A stretch of DNA of 64,000 bases from Hedera helix (lineage: Eukaryota > Streptophyta > Magnoliopsida > Apiales > Araliaceae), in contig OX359282.1 of the NCBI GenBank assembly GCA_947179155.2, positions 26,677,221 to 26,741,220 of the forward strand, given 5' to 3'. The notes beneath the pieces were generated by a model. It worked only from the letters and a program-made list of their open reading frames with translations. It was not told where the DNA came from and ran no database searches. The stretch's first letter is position 1. Each line of letters begins with the position of its first letter. Shown one piece after another: positions 35,662-48,485 of the stretch. Position numbers and translations under genes: made by a program.

Positions 35662-36383
35662 TTACTGATAGTACTTCCTCAGTCTGGCAGCATGCCAGTA
35701 ATTTTTGAGTTCGGCCCCCGACATATCCTTTAGACGATAAGTACCTGGTTTGACAACCTCGATGATCTCATAAGGCCCCTCCCAAGTCGGCATCAACTTT
35801 ACCGTTTCCAGAGGAGTAGAGGCCTCAGCCTCCCGAAGGACCAGATCCCCGACTTCAAACCTTCTTTGCCTGACTCTTCTGTTGTAATGCCTGGCCGTTC
35901 TCTGTTGATACGCTGCCAATCGAAAAACCGCAGCATCCCTGACCTCATCCACCAGATCAAGATTCAACCTCAGACCCTGATCATTGTAAGCTTCTCTAAA
36001 GGTAACCTTTCTGAACGAAGGCAACCCCACATCCACAGGAATTAGGGCTTCAGTCCCATAAGCTAACCGAAAGGGAGAGTCTCCGGTAGTAGACCGAGGG
36101 GTCGTTCGGTACGCCCATAACACATTTGGTAACTCTTCCGGCCATCGCCCTTTGGCCCCATCTAACCTCTTCTTGATCCCGTTAAGGAGAGTTCTATTAG
36201 TCACTTCGACTTGCCCATTAGCTTGAGGGTGTGCCACTGATACCCTCCGATGCTGAACACCCAACTCTTCGAGAAATTTCTCAAAGTCCGACCCCACAAA
36301 TTGCAACCCATTGTCCGATACCAGAACCATCGGAATGCCGAACCTATACACCACATATTCCTTCAGAAATTGAATACAATCCT
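35662..36383 (-). pseudogene. Element H integrase, C-terminal part
   Basis: This minus-strand frame carries the second catalytic D (VLVSDNGLQF), the third motif (HPQANGQVEVTNRTLLNGIK, with E) and the integrase C-terminal region (WEGPYEIIEV, YRLKDMSG) to the stop at 35662. It is cut off from the N-terminal part by E2. A segment that normally lies between the first and second D is missing just at the E2 site, and the frame changes there, so a deletion of roughly 50 bp occurred before E2 inserted. Confidence 0.85.
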
Positions 36384-39300
36384 TGTAAGACCCCGAATTT
36401 ATGAAATACAAAATTTAATTTTTCTTCATATATATTTTTCCTGAAATAGTAAGTGGTTAAATTGACGAAATTGAAAGTTAAGGATGTTATATGCAAATTT
36501 TATTTTGACGGACAATATTCGTTTTGTCGGGGAATATTCGGGCCGTACGACGGCGCCGAAATAACAAATTATTTGTGGACCCCACAACGGAATATTTGTC
36601 GGATATAGAAAACGACAGAAGTAACCTTTTTAAATAAAAATAGTCAACGGTGTTAACTGTTAAAATACCGGTGATAAAAGAATAGTAGCATACGGTAATT
36701 TATGGTATTTTCTGTAGCACACGGTACTCTACAGTAGCACACGGTATTGCACAGTATCTCATATTATTGGTCTGATAATTGACACCGTAATTGTTACGCA
36801 TCATTTCATCAATAATTGTCACTGCATAATATTTTATTTTATCAATTCAATTATTGTTGCTACACAGTATTTTGCATTATTGATTCAATAATTGTCATTA
36901 CACTATATTTCATATCATCGAGTCAATAATTGTTGGTGCACTGTAGTTTAAAATTATTGAATCTAATAATTGTCACAGTAGCAAATACACTATAATTTAT
37001 ATTATTAAATTAATAAAAATATGTAACGTGTTTCTTACATTATTGTGGTAACATTATTTTATATGTTGGACTCACAGGAAGAATAAATAAATAAATAAAA
37101 TAAATAAATAAATAAATAAAATAATTAATTTTACTATTTGAAATAGTAACGTGAATAGTGACGTGAATAGTACGTGAATAGTAAGAAACATGTGGGACCC
37201 ATTGTGGGGCCCACATGAAATGTGAGAAATGTGAGAATTTGCTGAAGAGTTGGTGGAGGCTGCGCAGCAGCCTCTGCTGAATTTTTTTTCTGTTCACCTA
37301 CCATGCATAGTAACTTATTTTCTCCTATAAATAGATTGTTCAGCTGAATAGAAAAATCACACCTAAAACATAAAATTTTTCTATAAGAATTTTATGAGTT
37401 TTCTCTGAGAATAGTAAGGTTATTTTGAGAGTTTGAAAGCCAAAAGGAGTGCAGAAAATTTTCAAGTAAGTCTTTTATTAAAGAGTAGTAATTTCATAAA
37501 TTCCTATTTTTCACGGTATTCACAAATCTTCCTTTAGAAGACTCTTCTTTGAGAAGATTCATTTTTAAAAGCTTCCTTTGGAAGATTTATTTTGGAATAT
37601 TATTTTAAAAACTATTTTAAAGTTGTTATATTATACTACAAAAATTATGTTAAATATATATAATTTTGATAGTTCATAATATACGAGTTATCATACACTT
37701 TGAAATTATTATGTGGTAATTACTAATTATATTAAAAACATATAGGTTGATCAATCTCATTTAAATCAATATCCAGTCACGTGTTAAGGTAAGGGGTATC
37801 ACTCTTTTCATCATCAAAAATGGATATTATTTTCTTTCTTACTTGAAGGGATTATCATTCTTTGATTCTCGAAAATAATATCGTTTCTTTCTTGTGCCAT
37901 TTATTTCCATGTATTAAATTGTGGGAATAACCTTACGGCGCGGTTTACCGCCTGTTGGTAAATAACCTTTTGTATTCATTCCTTATTAATCTTTGAGAAT
38001 AACCTTACGGTGCGGATTATCGCGTATTTGGTGAATAACTCTTCGTGTTCAAATTCTATTAAATTGTGGGAATAACCTTACGGCGCGGTTTACCGCCGTT
38101 GGTGAATAACCTTTTGTATTCATTCCTTATTAATCTTTGAGAATAACCTTACGGTGCGGATTATCGCCTGTTTGGTGAATAACTCTTCGTATTCAAATTG
38201 ATGGGAATAATCTTATGGCACGGATTACCGCCTGTTGGTGAATAACCCTTTTTATTTGTCTCGTGTGGAAATAATTTGTCTACACGAATTATCACATGAC
38301 ACTTTTATTCCATATTCGTAAGTGATATCATTTTCCTTTATACTCATAAGGGATACCATCTTTTTCATCTTCCATTATTCAAAATTACTATGGTAAGGGA
38401 TATTAATTTCCTTCACCTTTTGTTAATCAAACCTGCTACGGTAAGGGATATTATTTTCTTTCATACACCTAAATCGAAACTTATTATGGAACTATTGCTT
38501 CTATAATTCCTGAAAATATTATATGTTCCATAATAGTTGAATTTCATTATTTCAACTGAACCTTCCTATTTTCTGAACATTGCTATTGAACTGTAATCGT
38601 TATTCTGAACTGTGGATCTTGAATATCATTTTTAAATTTCACTCCACATCATGTTGGCAATTTGGACATTATTTGAATCTGCACAAAGTAAACTTCCGAT
38701 ACTTATTGTTTATCCTGTTCTTCTGTTCATCATTTGTATCACTGTTATTTGTGTTAATCATCAAGAATCAAGTTGTTGTGAATATCTGTGGCCGGGGGCA
38801 CAGATGTGATATAATTGTTGAACATATGATAGGTTAAAGGCGATATACTAGGTTAAAGGCGATACATCTATTCGGTGTCTTTTATGGCACGTGGTGAATG
38901 TTCTCTTTGGCCCGTAGTGCAAAGATGAACTGTTGGTTGGTATGATTATGACCAAAGGCTGAATCTGGTATAATCATGACCGTTGATGCTATATTGAATA
39001 TCTTTGGCCCGTAGTGCAAAGATGAACTGTTGATTTGCATGATTATGACCAGGAACTGTGAATTTTTATTATCATGACTAATGGTATTTCAGATGATAAA
39101 AGTTGATGATATTTTTACTAAAAAGAGAAGCGAGTGGACATTATAGTCTGCATTATTCTTCTAATAGATTGCTCATTCCGTTGCTATTATTGATCTGAAC
39201 GTTGTTTAAGAATTTAACTACAGTTTTTGATATAAACCTTGTAGTCTATTGTATTCTATCAAGAACTCAACTGTTGAAGGCTAATGATAAATTATTCGTC

Positions 39301-39592
39301 ATTATCTTAGTCATGATATTTCTTACTGGGCTATTTGAGCTCACCCTTTCTTTTGTTCCATTACAGGAGATGAAAACGTAACAGGGTCTAGCCGGGGAAT
39401 GGAGTGAGAGTCTGAGGAATAGCTGTCGTAGTCTTCACGTGTTGTAAAATAGTGTGGCAATAATAGTGAAGACTTAGTTGTGTATTATTATACCCTGTAT
39501 TGTTGTACGTTGTGCTTTGTTGTAATAATTTTGTTGTAGTCTTTTGACGACTCAAGTTTGGGCTGTGTGGGCCTAGATTTGGGGGCGTCACA
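36384..39592 (+). repeat. E2 5' LTR, 3209 bp
   Basis: Begins TGTAAGACCC and ends GGGGGCGTCACA. A TATA box (ctataaatag) lies at 37325-37334. Upstream of it, 37060-37300 holds (aaat)n repeats, agtaacgtgaatagtgacgtg repeats and a tgtgggacccattgtggggcccaca palindrome that are absent from the E1 LTRs. Diverged 72-bp units lie at 37918-38240. Confidence 0.93.
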
Positions 39593-39607
39593 GTTGGTAT
39601 CAGAGCC
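39593..39607 (+). other. E2 primer binding site (tRNA-iMet)
   Basis: gttggtatcagagcc follows the 5' LTR directly. TGGTATCAGAGC is complementary to the 3' end of initiator tRNA-Met. Confidence 0.9.
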
Positions 39608-39792
39608 AGGTTATATAGTCTTTAATGGAGATCTGGGGTTAGAATTAGGAGGGGAGAGACGAATAGAATCGGTCACTAGTGTGTCCCACCTAAATTAGAT
39701 TTTATTATCTAATGAGTTGATTTGAATATAGGGACATGAAGTGATGAGTCAGTTTATTTGAACTAACATTTATTTTGTGACCACAGTTAAGT

Positions 39793-40428
39793 ATGGCATC
39801 TGGAAATCAGGAGGTTAACTATGAAATGACCGAAACAAATGTAGCTGCAAAACAAGAGGCGACGAATAATCTTCTTACAAACTCAGAGTTGAATCATTTA
39901 CCTAAGGCAAAAATTATGCGTGTTCTATCCAGTAAGGATGAAGGTGAAAGTTCTGCTACAGTCGTTCTAGATCCATTATTAGAAGCAATTAAAGGAAGTA
40001 ATGAACTTGCGGAAATTATTGCCTTTAATTTACTCACTAATTGGGAGAGTCATATCACCTGGTTATGCTCTATAACAAAGGATCAGAATATATGGACTTT
40101 TCATATTAGTCTTTGGGATTTATGGTGTTCCAGCTATGAGTTTCAAGATTATTTAAAAATGATGTTTCTATACTTTTGGGCGTTACAATTTAAAGGAATT
40201 CAGGTTAAGTTAGTCACTATCATGGAAACTGCAGTCTATCAAAAATACTATTCTTATAGAAATCATTGGTACGTTACTACTGATGAAGTTGAGGAATCCG
40301 AGAAACAGTTCGTTAGAGAATTATTTAGTGGTATTCCCATGGTTGAAATACGTGAAGATCCGAATGAAGTACTCGGGATTCGATTTGACGATAACAGTCA
40401 AGAAACCGAAGGAGGTGATAACTGGTAA
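39793..40428 (+). pseudogene. E2 chimeric gag: gag start fused to unrelated sequence
   Basis: The 211-residue ORF begins MASGNQEVNY like E1 gag and is recognisably gag for about 30 residues. From about 39890 to 40411 there is no similarity to the E1 gag: no capsid, no zinc knuckles. The replaced part is open for about 175 codons and rich in W, F and Y (for example WTFHISLWDLWCSS, KYYSYRNHWYV), followed by an acidic end. I do not recognise it. It may be a captured piece of a host gene or of another repeat. The similarity to E1 resumes at 40412 with the protease, in another frame, so the ORF stops at 40428. Confidence 0.75.
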
Positions 40429-41047
40429 GTTATTCATAAATTCTCGTGAATTCTACGCTCTGTTAGATACTGGCTCTATCCAGTCTTTTATCTCACCTAT
40501 GTGTACTCAACGTTTAAATTTGACTATTGAAAACTTAAATCTTGTCTTATCAGTTGAAACCTCATTGGGAGAAATACCTATTACATTTACTATCTATAAA
40601 TCTTGCCTAGTTCAAATCAACAACCTCACATTACCTGTTGACCTTATTTCTTTGGAGATGCATGAATTTGATGTGATTTTAGGAATTGATTGGTTGACTA
40701 CCCATCATGCTAAAATTAATTGTTTTCATAAGATTATTAGTTTTCATATTCCTAATCAACCTGTCATGCAAATTCAAGCAACTAAACCATTGAAATCTAT
40801 AACTATTATTTCTAGCCATAAAGTCATTCGTTTATTGAAAAACGGATGTCAAACCTTTTTAGCCTATGTCATTGATTTGAACAAAAACACGTCAAACTTG
40901 AATGATATTCCTATTGTTAATGAGTTCCTGACGTTTTTCCTGAGGAACTTCCTGACTTATCCCCAAACCGAGAAATTGAATTCTGTATCGATCTTGAACC
41001 CGATACTAAACCCTTTTCCAAAGCTCAATACCAAATGGCTCCCATAG
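40412..41047 (+). pseudogene. E2 protease and RT start
   Basis: From GKLFINSRE the sequence matches E1 protease, with DTGS at the active site, through FDVILGIDWLTTHH to the start of RT. A frame change near 40960 and the stop at 41045-41047 end it. The RT core is missing: near 41095 the sequence jumps from the GF/IR-like region to the EKSFQEL region, a deletion of about 0.7 kb relative to E1b (about 19490-20205), with a short shared word at the joint. Confidence 0.85.
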
Positions 41048-41094
41048 AACGCCAAGAGATGAAAGTTTGATTATTAGATATCGGTATCATTCGA

Positions 41095-42914
41095 GCGAGG
41101 AATACGAGAAGAGTTTTCAAGAACTCAAGAGGAGACTTGTTTCAGCTCCTGTTCTGACCATTCCATCAGGATCAGGAGAATTCGTCATATATAGCGATGC
41201 TTCAGGCAAAGGTCTAGGTTGTGTCCTTATGCAACATGGAAATGTTATAGCTTATGCCTCTCGACAACTCAAAGATTATGAGAAAAATTATCCTACTCAT
41301 GATCTAGAGTTGGCAGCAGTCGTTTTCGCGTTGAAGATCTGGAGACACTACTTATACGGAGAAAAAGTGAATATCTATACGGATCATAAAACTCTCAAGT
41401 ATTTCTTCACCCAGAAGGAACTCAACATGCGACAACGACGTTGGCTTGAACTGTTGAAGGATTATGATCACACAATCCAGTATCACCCGGGAAAGGCGAA
41501 CGTTGTAGCTGACGCTTTGAGCAGAAAATCTTATGCGAGTACAAGTGCACTGCTGACAACACAAAAGCGTATTTTGTACGACTTGCAAAAGATGGAGATA
41601 GAGCTAAAGACACCAGGGACCCACTCGAAGATTGCTCACGTGCGAGTAGAACCAGCTTTAATCGATAAAATTAAAGCTGCTCAAGCTACCGATCCGGAAC
41701 TGATAAACATGATAAAGAAAGTACAAGAAGGTACCATTCCCGAAGCAAGAATCGACGAGAAAGGAATACTTCGAGTCAACTCTCGACTCTGTGTTCCTAA
41801 CGATCCTGAATTAAAGCATAAAATCATGATGGAGGCACACAACACGCCATTTGCAATCCACCCAGGAGGTACCAAGATGTATCGAGATCTTCGACATACA
41901 TTTTGGTGGAACAATATGAAAAGGGAGATTGCAGAGTTTATCTCAAGGTGCTTAACTTGTCAACGTGTCAAGGCAGAGCATCAAGTACCTAAGGGTCCTT
42001 TACAACCACTTGAGGTTCCCGAATGGAAGTGGGAACACATCAATATGGATTTCGTGACGGGTCTTCCCAAAGTTTCTCAAGGCTTAGATGCAATTTGGGT
42101 CATCGTAGATAGATTGACCAAATCCGCTCATTTCTTGCCTATACGAGAAAACTTTTCACTTGAACGTCTTGCTGGTATGTACATAAATGAGATCGTGAGA
42201 TTGCATGGCATGCCAGTTTCCATAGTTTCAGATCGAGATCCTAAATTCACTTCACGCTTTTGGATCAGTCTACAAAAAGCTATGGGCACTGAACTACGTT
42301 TTAGTTCTGCATACCATCCTCAAACGGACGGACAATCGGAAAGGACGATCCAGACCCTCGAAGATCTTTTGAGACTTTGCGTACTAGATTTCAAAGGAAG
42401 TTGGGATAAGTATTTGCCATTGATGGAATTTTCCTACAACAACAGTTATCAAGCAAGTATAGGTATGGCTCCATTCGAGGCTTTATATGGACGCAAGTGT
42501 CGCTCTCCAGTATGTTGGAATGAGGTAGGAGAAGCAAAACTGTTGGGACCCGAGTTGGTACGCTTGACGACCGAAAAGATCCAAATGATCCGACAACGAA
42601 TACAGACAGCACAAGAACGACAAAAGAGTTATGCCGATCTTCATCGGAGAGATGAGAGATTCAACGTCGGAGATCATGTATTCTTACGTGTTTCTCCATG
42701 GAAAGGGGTTACGAGATTCGGAAAGAGAGGAAAGCTCAACCCTCGATTTATTGGCCCATTTGAAATCCTCGATCGAGTAGGATCCGTAGCCTACAGACTA
42801 GCCCTACCACCAAGTATGTCTCGCATCCATAACGTTTTTCACATATCTATGTTACGTAAATATGTGAAGGACCCAAACCACGTCATTGAGTTAGAACCAG
42901 ACGTTATAGCATAA
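41095..42914 (+). CDS. E2 RNase H and integrase ORF
   Basis: An open frame (listed as ATG 41067, with similarity from about 41095) starts after the RT deletion. It holds the RNase H (FVIYSDASGKGLG, YTDHKTLKYF, DALSRKS), the integrase zinc site (H, H, CLTCQ), the DDE core (NMDFVTGLP; VSDRDPKF; HPQTDGQSERT) and most of the C-terminal region. It stops early at TAA 42912-42914, where E1 has GAG. The rest of the chromodomain-like end is still recognisable to 43131. Whether it is translated is unknown because no normal gag-pol start precedes it. Confidence 0.85.
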
Positions 42915-43134
42915 GATTTAACGTATGAGGAGGTACCTGTTAAGATCCTAGATAAGAAGGAGCAGATCTTACGCTCAAAGGTTATACCTCAAGTTAAGGT
43001 TTTATGGAGGAACCAAGATATTGAGGAAATGACCTGGGAGCTAGAATCTGAAATGAAGTCTAGGTATCCATACCTCTTCGAAATGCCAGGTACGTCAATT
43101 TCGGGGACGAAATTTCATAAGGAGGGGAGGTTGT
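42915..43134 (+). pseudogene. E2 chromodomain-like end after the premature stop
   Basis: The frame stays open after the TAA with the expected EEVPVKIL, VKVLWRNQD and EEMTWELE words. Its natural stop would be the TAA at the start of the 3' LTR, as in E1a and E1b. The purine tract aaggaggggaggt lies at 43119-43131. Confidence 0.8.
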
Positions 43135-46100
43135 AAGACCCTGAATTTATGAAATACAAAATTTAATTTTTCTTCATATATATTTTTCCTGAAATAGTAA
43201 GTGGTTAAATTGACGAAATTGAAAGTTAAGGATGTTATATGCAAATTTTATTTTGACGGACAATATTCGTTTTGTCGGGGAATATTCGGGCCGTACGACG
43301 GCGCCGAAATAACAAATTATTTGTGGACCCCACAACGGAATATTTGTCGGATATAGAAAACGACAGAAGTAACCTTTTTAAATAAAAATAGTCAACGGTG
43401 TTAACTGTTAAAATACCGGTGATAAAAGAATAGTAGCATACGGTAATTTATGGTATTTTCTGTAGCACACGGTACTCTACAGTAGCACACGGTATTGCAC
43501 AGTGTCTCATATTATTGGTCTGATAATTGACACCGTAATTGTTACGCATCATTTCATCAATAATTGTCACTGCATAATATTTTATTTTATCAATTCAATT
43601 ATTGTTGCTACATAGTATTTTGCATTATTGATTCAATAATTGTCATTACACTGTATTTCATATCATCGAGTCAATAATTGTTGGTGCACTGTAGTTTAAA
43701 ATTATTGAATCTAATAATTGTCACAGTAGCAAATACACTATAATTTATATTATTAAATTAATAAAAATATGTAACGTGTTTCTTACATTATTGTGGTAAC
43801 ATTATTTTATATGTTGGACTCACAGGAAGAATAAATAAATAAATAAAATAAATAAATAAATAAATAAAATAATTAATTTTACTATTTGAAATAGTAACGT
43901 GAATAGTGACGTGAATAGTACGTGAATAGTAAGAAACATGTGGGACCCATTGTGGGGCCCACATGAAATGTGAGAAATGTGAGAATTTGCTGAAGAGTTG
44001 GTGGAGGCTGCGCAGCAGCCTCTGCTGAATTTTTTTTCTGTTCACCTACCATGCATAGTAACTTATTTTCTCCTATAAATAGATTGTTCAGCTGAATAGA
44101 AAAATCACACCTAAAACATAAAATTTTTCTATAAGAATTTTATGAGTTTTCTCTGAGAATAGTAAGGTTATTTTGAGAGTTTGAAAGCCAAAAGGAGTGC
44201 AGAAAATTTTCAAGTAAGTCTTTTATTAAAGAGTAGTAATTTCATAAATTCCTATTTTTCACGATATTCACAAATCTTCCTTTAGAAGACTCTTCTTTGA
44301 GAAGATTCATTTTTAAAAGCTTCCTTTGGAAGATTTATTTTGGAATATTATTTTAAAAACTATTTTAAAGTTGTTATATTATACTACAAAAATTATGTTA
44401 AATATATATAATTTTGATAGTTCATAATATACGAGTTATCATACACTTTGAAATTTATATGTGGTAATTACTAATTATATTAAAAATATATAGGTTGATC
44501 AATCTCATTTAAATCAATATCCAGTCACGTGTTAAGGTAAGGGGTATCACTCTTTTCATCATCAAAAATGGATATTATTTTCTTTCTTACTTGAAGGGAT
44601 TATCATTCTTTGATTCTCGAAAATAATATCGTTTCTTTCTTGTGCCATTTATTTCCATGTATTAAATTGTGGGAATAACCTTACGGCGCGGTTTACCGCC
44701 TGTTGGTAAATAACCTTTTGTATTCATTCCTTATTAATCTTTGAGAATAACCTTACGGTGCGGATTATCGCCTGTTTGGTGAATAACTCTTCGTGTTCAA
44801 ATTCTATTAAATTGTGAGAATAACCTTACGGCGCGGTTTACCGCCTGTTGGTGAATAACCTTTTGTATTCATTCCTTATTAATCTTTGAGAATAACCTTA
44901 CGGTGCGGATTATCGCCTATTTGGTGAATAACTCTTCGTATTCAAATTGATGGGAATAACCTTATGGCGCGGATTACCGCCTGTTGGTGAATAACCCTTT
45001 TTATTTGTCTCGTGTGGAAATAATTTGTCTACACGAATTATCACATGACACTTTTATTCCATATTCGTAAGTGATATCATTTTCCTTTATACTCATAAGG
45101 GATACCATCTTTTTCATCTTCCATTATTCAAAATTACTATGGTAAGGGATATTAATTTCCTTCACCTTTTGTTAATCAAACCTGCTACGGTAAGGGATAT
45201 TATTTTCTTTCATACACCTAAATCGAAACTTATTATGGAACTATTGCTTCTATAATTCCTGAAAATATTATATGTTCCATAATAGTTGAATTTCATTATT
45301 TCAACTGAACCTTCCTATTTTCTGAACATTGCTATTGAACTGTAATCGTTATTCTGAACTGTGGATCTTGAATATCATTTTTAAATTTCACTCCACATCA
45401 TGTTGGCAATTTGGACATTATTTGAATCTGCACAAAGTAAACTTCCGATACTTATTGTTTATCCTGTTCTTCTGTTCATCATTTGTATCACTGTTATTTG
45501 TATTAATCATCAAGAATCAAGTTGTTGTGAATATCTGTGGCCGGGGGCACTGATGTGATATAATTGTTGAACATATGATAGGTTAAAGGCGATATACTAG
45601 GTTAAAGGCGATACATCTGTTCGGTGTCTTTTATGGCACGTGGTGAATGTTCTCTTTGGCCCGTAGTGCAAAGATGAACTGTTGGTTGGTATGATTATGA
45701 CCAAAGGCTGAATCTGGTATAATCATGACCGTTGATGCTATATTGAATATCTTTGGCCCGTAGTGCAAAGATGAACTGTTGATTTGCATGATTATGACCA
45801 GGAACTGTGAATTTTTATTATCATGACTAATGGTATTTCAGATGATAAAAGTTGATGATATTTTTACTAAAAAGAGAAGCGAGTGGACATTATAGTCTGC
45901 ATTATTCTTCTAATAGATTGCTCATTCCGCTGCTATTATTGATCTGAACGTTGTTTAAGAATTTAACTGCAGTTTTTGATATAAACCTTGTAATCTATTG
46001 TATTCTATCAAGAACTCAACTGTTGAAGGCTAATGATAAATTATTCGTCATTATCTTAGTCATGATATTTCTTACTGGGCTATTTGAGCTCACCCTTTCT

Positions 46101-46341
46101 TTTGTTCCATTACAGGAGATGAAAACGTAACAGGGTCTAGCCGGGGAATGGAGTGAGAGTCTGAGGAATAGCTGTCGTAGTCTTCACGTGTTGTAAAATA
46201 GTGTGGCAATAACAGTGAAGACTTAGTTGTGTATTATTATACCCTGTATTGTTGTACGTTGTGCTTTGTTGTAATAATTTTGTTGTAATCTTTTGACGAC
46301 TCAAGTTTGGGCTGTGTGGGCCTAGATTTGGGGGCGTCACA
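43132..46341 (+). repeat. E2 3' LTR, 3210 bp
   Basis: Pairs with 36384-39592, with about 20 differences noticed (substitutions and a few one-base indels). Ends at GGGGGCGTCACA before ATCCT. Confidence 0.93.
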
Positions 46342-47108
46342 ATCCTTCTCAGCAATCCTATCATGTAAGCCACCTGCCCTTTTCCCTTCGGCATCGGACC
46401 GACCAAGTCAACCCCCCATACCGCAAAAGGGATAGGTGACAGCACCGATGACAGTTCCTCCGGAGGCTTATGTGGTACAGAACTGTTGAGCTGACACTTC
46501 GGACACCTTTGCACGTAACCTTTCACCTCTTGAAACATGGTCGGCCAATAATAACCTTGTCGAACCAACTTACATGCCAGCGACTTAGCCCCCATGTGAT
46601 CGCCACAGATCCCCTTATGGACCTCCTGTAGAGCATAGGCCGCTTCTGCCGGAACCAAACATTTTGCCAAAGGACCTGAATACGTGCGAGGATATAAGTC
46701 TCCATCAATCAAACAAAAGTAAGAACTCCTGTATTTGATCTTTTTTGCCAAAAGCTTATCGGTCGGCAACTTCCCATCTGCCAAGTACTCTATATACGGT
46801 GTCATCCAACAATTTTCCCTTTCCATTAAACACTTAATTTCCTTCTTCTGGATGCTAGGCTCCTTAAGCACTTCCATATATACCGACCCAGTAAAGGACT
46901 CTGCCTGCGTAGCAGCCAACTTGGATAGGGCATCAGCAACCGTATTATCTTCCCGACCCACACCTTGAAGGGAGTATGAGTCAAACTGATGGAGCAACAT
47001 CTTTACTTCCGCCAAATATTTAGTCATCCTATCCCCCCTTGCTTCATACTCTCCTTTGATCTGCTTAACCACCAACTGTGAATCACTGAAGATGATGATA
47101 CGCTTCAC
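46342..47108 (-). pseudogene. Element H: end of second RNase H and N-terminal integrase
   Basis: Minus-strand frame with FSDSQLVVKQI and NTVADALSKLA (end of the archaeal-type RNase H), then the integrase zinc site (HKGICGDHMGAK, CPKCQ) and the first catalytic region (VWGVDLVGPMPKGKGQVAY). E2 interrupts it here. A TAA (47109-47111) separates it from the upstream frame. Confidence 0.85.
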
Positions 47109-48485
47109 TTACAAGCTCCGAGCCAACCTCAATCCTGCTAAAATGGCCTCATACTCGGCTTCATTGTTAGTAGTCTTGAACAGAAACCGCACCGCCTGCT
47201 GAACCCGGAAACCCTCAGGACTAACGAGGATCATCCCTGCCCCACTTGCATCAGCCGAAGACGAACCATCCACGTACAAAGTCCATGCCGAAGACGTTTG
47301 GAACTGCTCTTTGGATAGCAACTCAACCTGACCACCAGAGTTCGGTTCTTCATCCTCCTCAGAAAACATGCATTCCACTATGAAATCAGCCAAGGCCTGC
47401 CCTTTAATTGCCGTCCGAGGCTTGTACTCCAAGACAAACTGGCTCAACTCCACTGCCCACACTATCAATCGAACTGACGTCTCCGGCTTATGAAGTACTT
47501 TCTTTAATGGCTGATCCGTATAGATGACCACCATCCGACCCTGAAAGTAGTGTCTGAGTTTCCTACTTGCAATTACCAGAGCATAGGCACATTTCTCCAG
47601 ATTCGGATAGCGAGTCTCAGCGTCTCTTAAAGCATGGCTGACGTAATACACAGGGGTCTGCCTACCATCCTCTTCCCGAACTAGTACTGCTCCTACCGCC
47701 AAAGAACTTACTGCTAGATAAAGATAAAGCGTCTCTAGGGGCTTCGGCTTTTGCAGCGAAGGGACTGTCATCAGGTATCTCTTTATGTTCTGGAAGGCGT
47801 CCTCACACTCAGAAGTCCATTGAAAAGTTTTTTCATTCTTCGGGCCCTTTAGAGTGTCAAAAAAGGGAAGACATCTTTCTGCCGACCGAGACATGAACCT
47901 TCTTAACGCAGCAATTCTTCCGGTCAACCTTTGCACGTCCTTAATAGTCTGGGGAGATCTCATATCCAGTATGGCCTTGATCTTATCCGGGTTAGCCTCT
48001 ATGCCCCTTCTGCTAACCAGATACCCCAGAAATTTTCCCGAACTCAAACCAAAAGTGCACTTGGTAGGATTCAGCCTCATGTTGTAACTTCTGACCGTTT
48101 GAAAACATTCCTCCAGATCCTTCAGGTGATCTTGCACTTTGACGCTTCGGACTATCATGTCGTCCACGTAAACCTCCATATTCCTTTCGATCTGCTTCTC
48201 GAACACCAGATTCATCATCTTTTGGTAAGTGGCGCCTGCATTGATTAACCCGAACGTCATCCTCTTATAAGCATAAGTCGCCCGATGGGTTATAAAGGCC
48301 GTCTTTGGGATGTCCTCTTCTGCCATCAGAATCTGGTGATACCCTGAGAATGCATCCAAGAAGCTGAGTATTGCGTTTCCCGACGTAGCATCAATTAACT
48401 GATCGATATGAGGAAGGGGGTAGAAATCCTTTGGGCACGCCTTATTCAGGTCTGTGTAGTCAATACAGACCCTCCACTTCCCGTT
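47109..48485 (-). pseudogene. Element H: RT and RNase H domains
   Basis: RT motifs are DAFSGYHQI, FGLINAGATYQ and YVDDMIV, followed by the connection (KFLGYLVS) and the first RNase H (LYLAVSS, YTDQPL), which has lost the usual acidic DAS residue. A second RNase H (WTLYVDGSSSADASGAG, NNEAEYEAILAGL) is the archaeal-type copy typical of the Tat lineage. In-frame stops at both ends (48486-48488 and 47109-47111) show decay. Confidence 0.88.

Larger units (their letters stand above)
36379..46346 (+). mobile_element. Element E2: diverged Tekay derivative without capsid and RT
   Basis: E2 spans 36384-46341 (9958 bp) and is flanked by ATCCT (36379-36383 and 46342-46346). The LTRs are 3209 and 3210 bp and the interior is 3539 bp, 1.3 kb shorter than in E1a/E1b. 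It keeps the LTRs, tRNA-iMet primer site, purine tract, protease, RNase H and integrase. Gag is replaced by unrelated DNA after about 30 codons, and most of RT is deleted. It could move only with proteins from a relative such as E1a or E1b. About 20 LTR differences place it between H and E1a in age. Confidence 0.93.
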
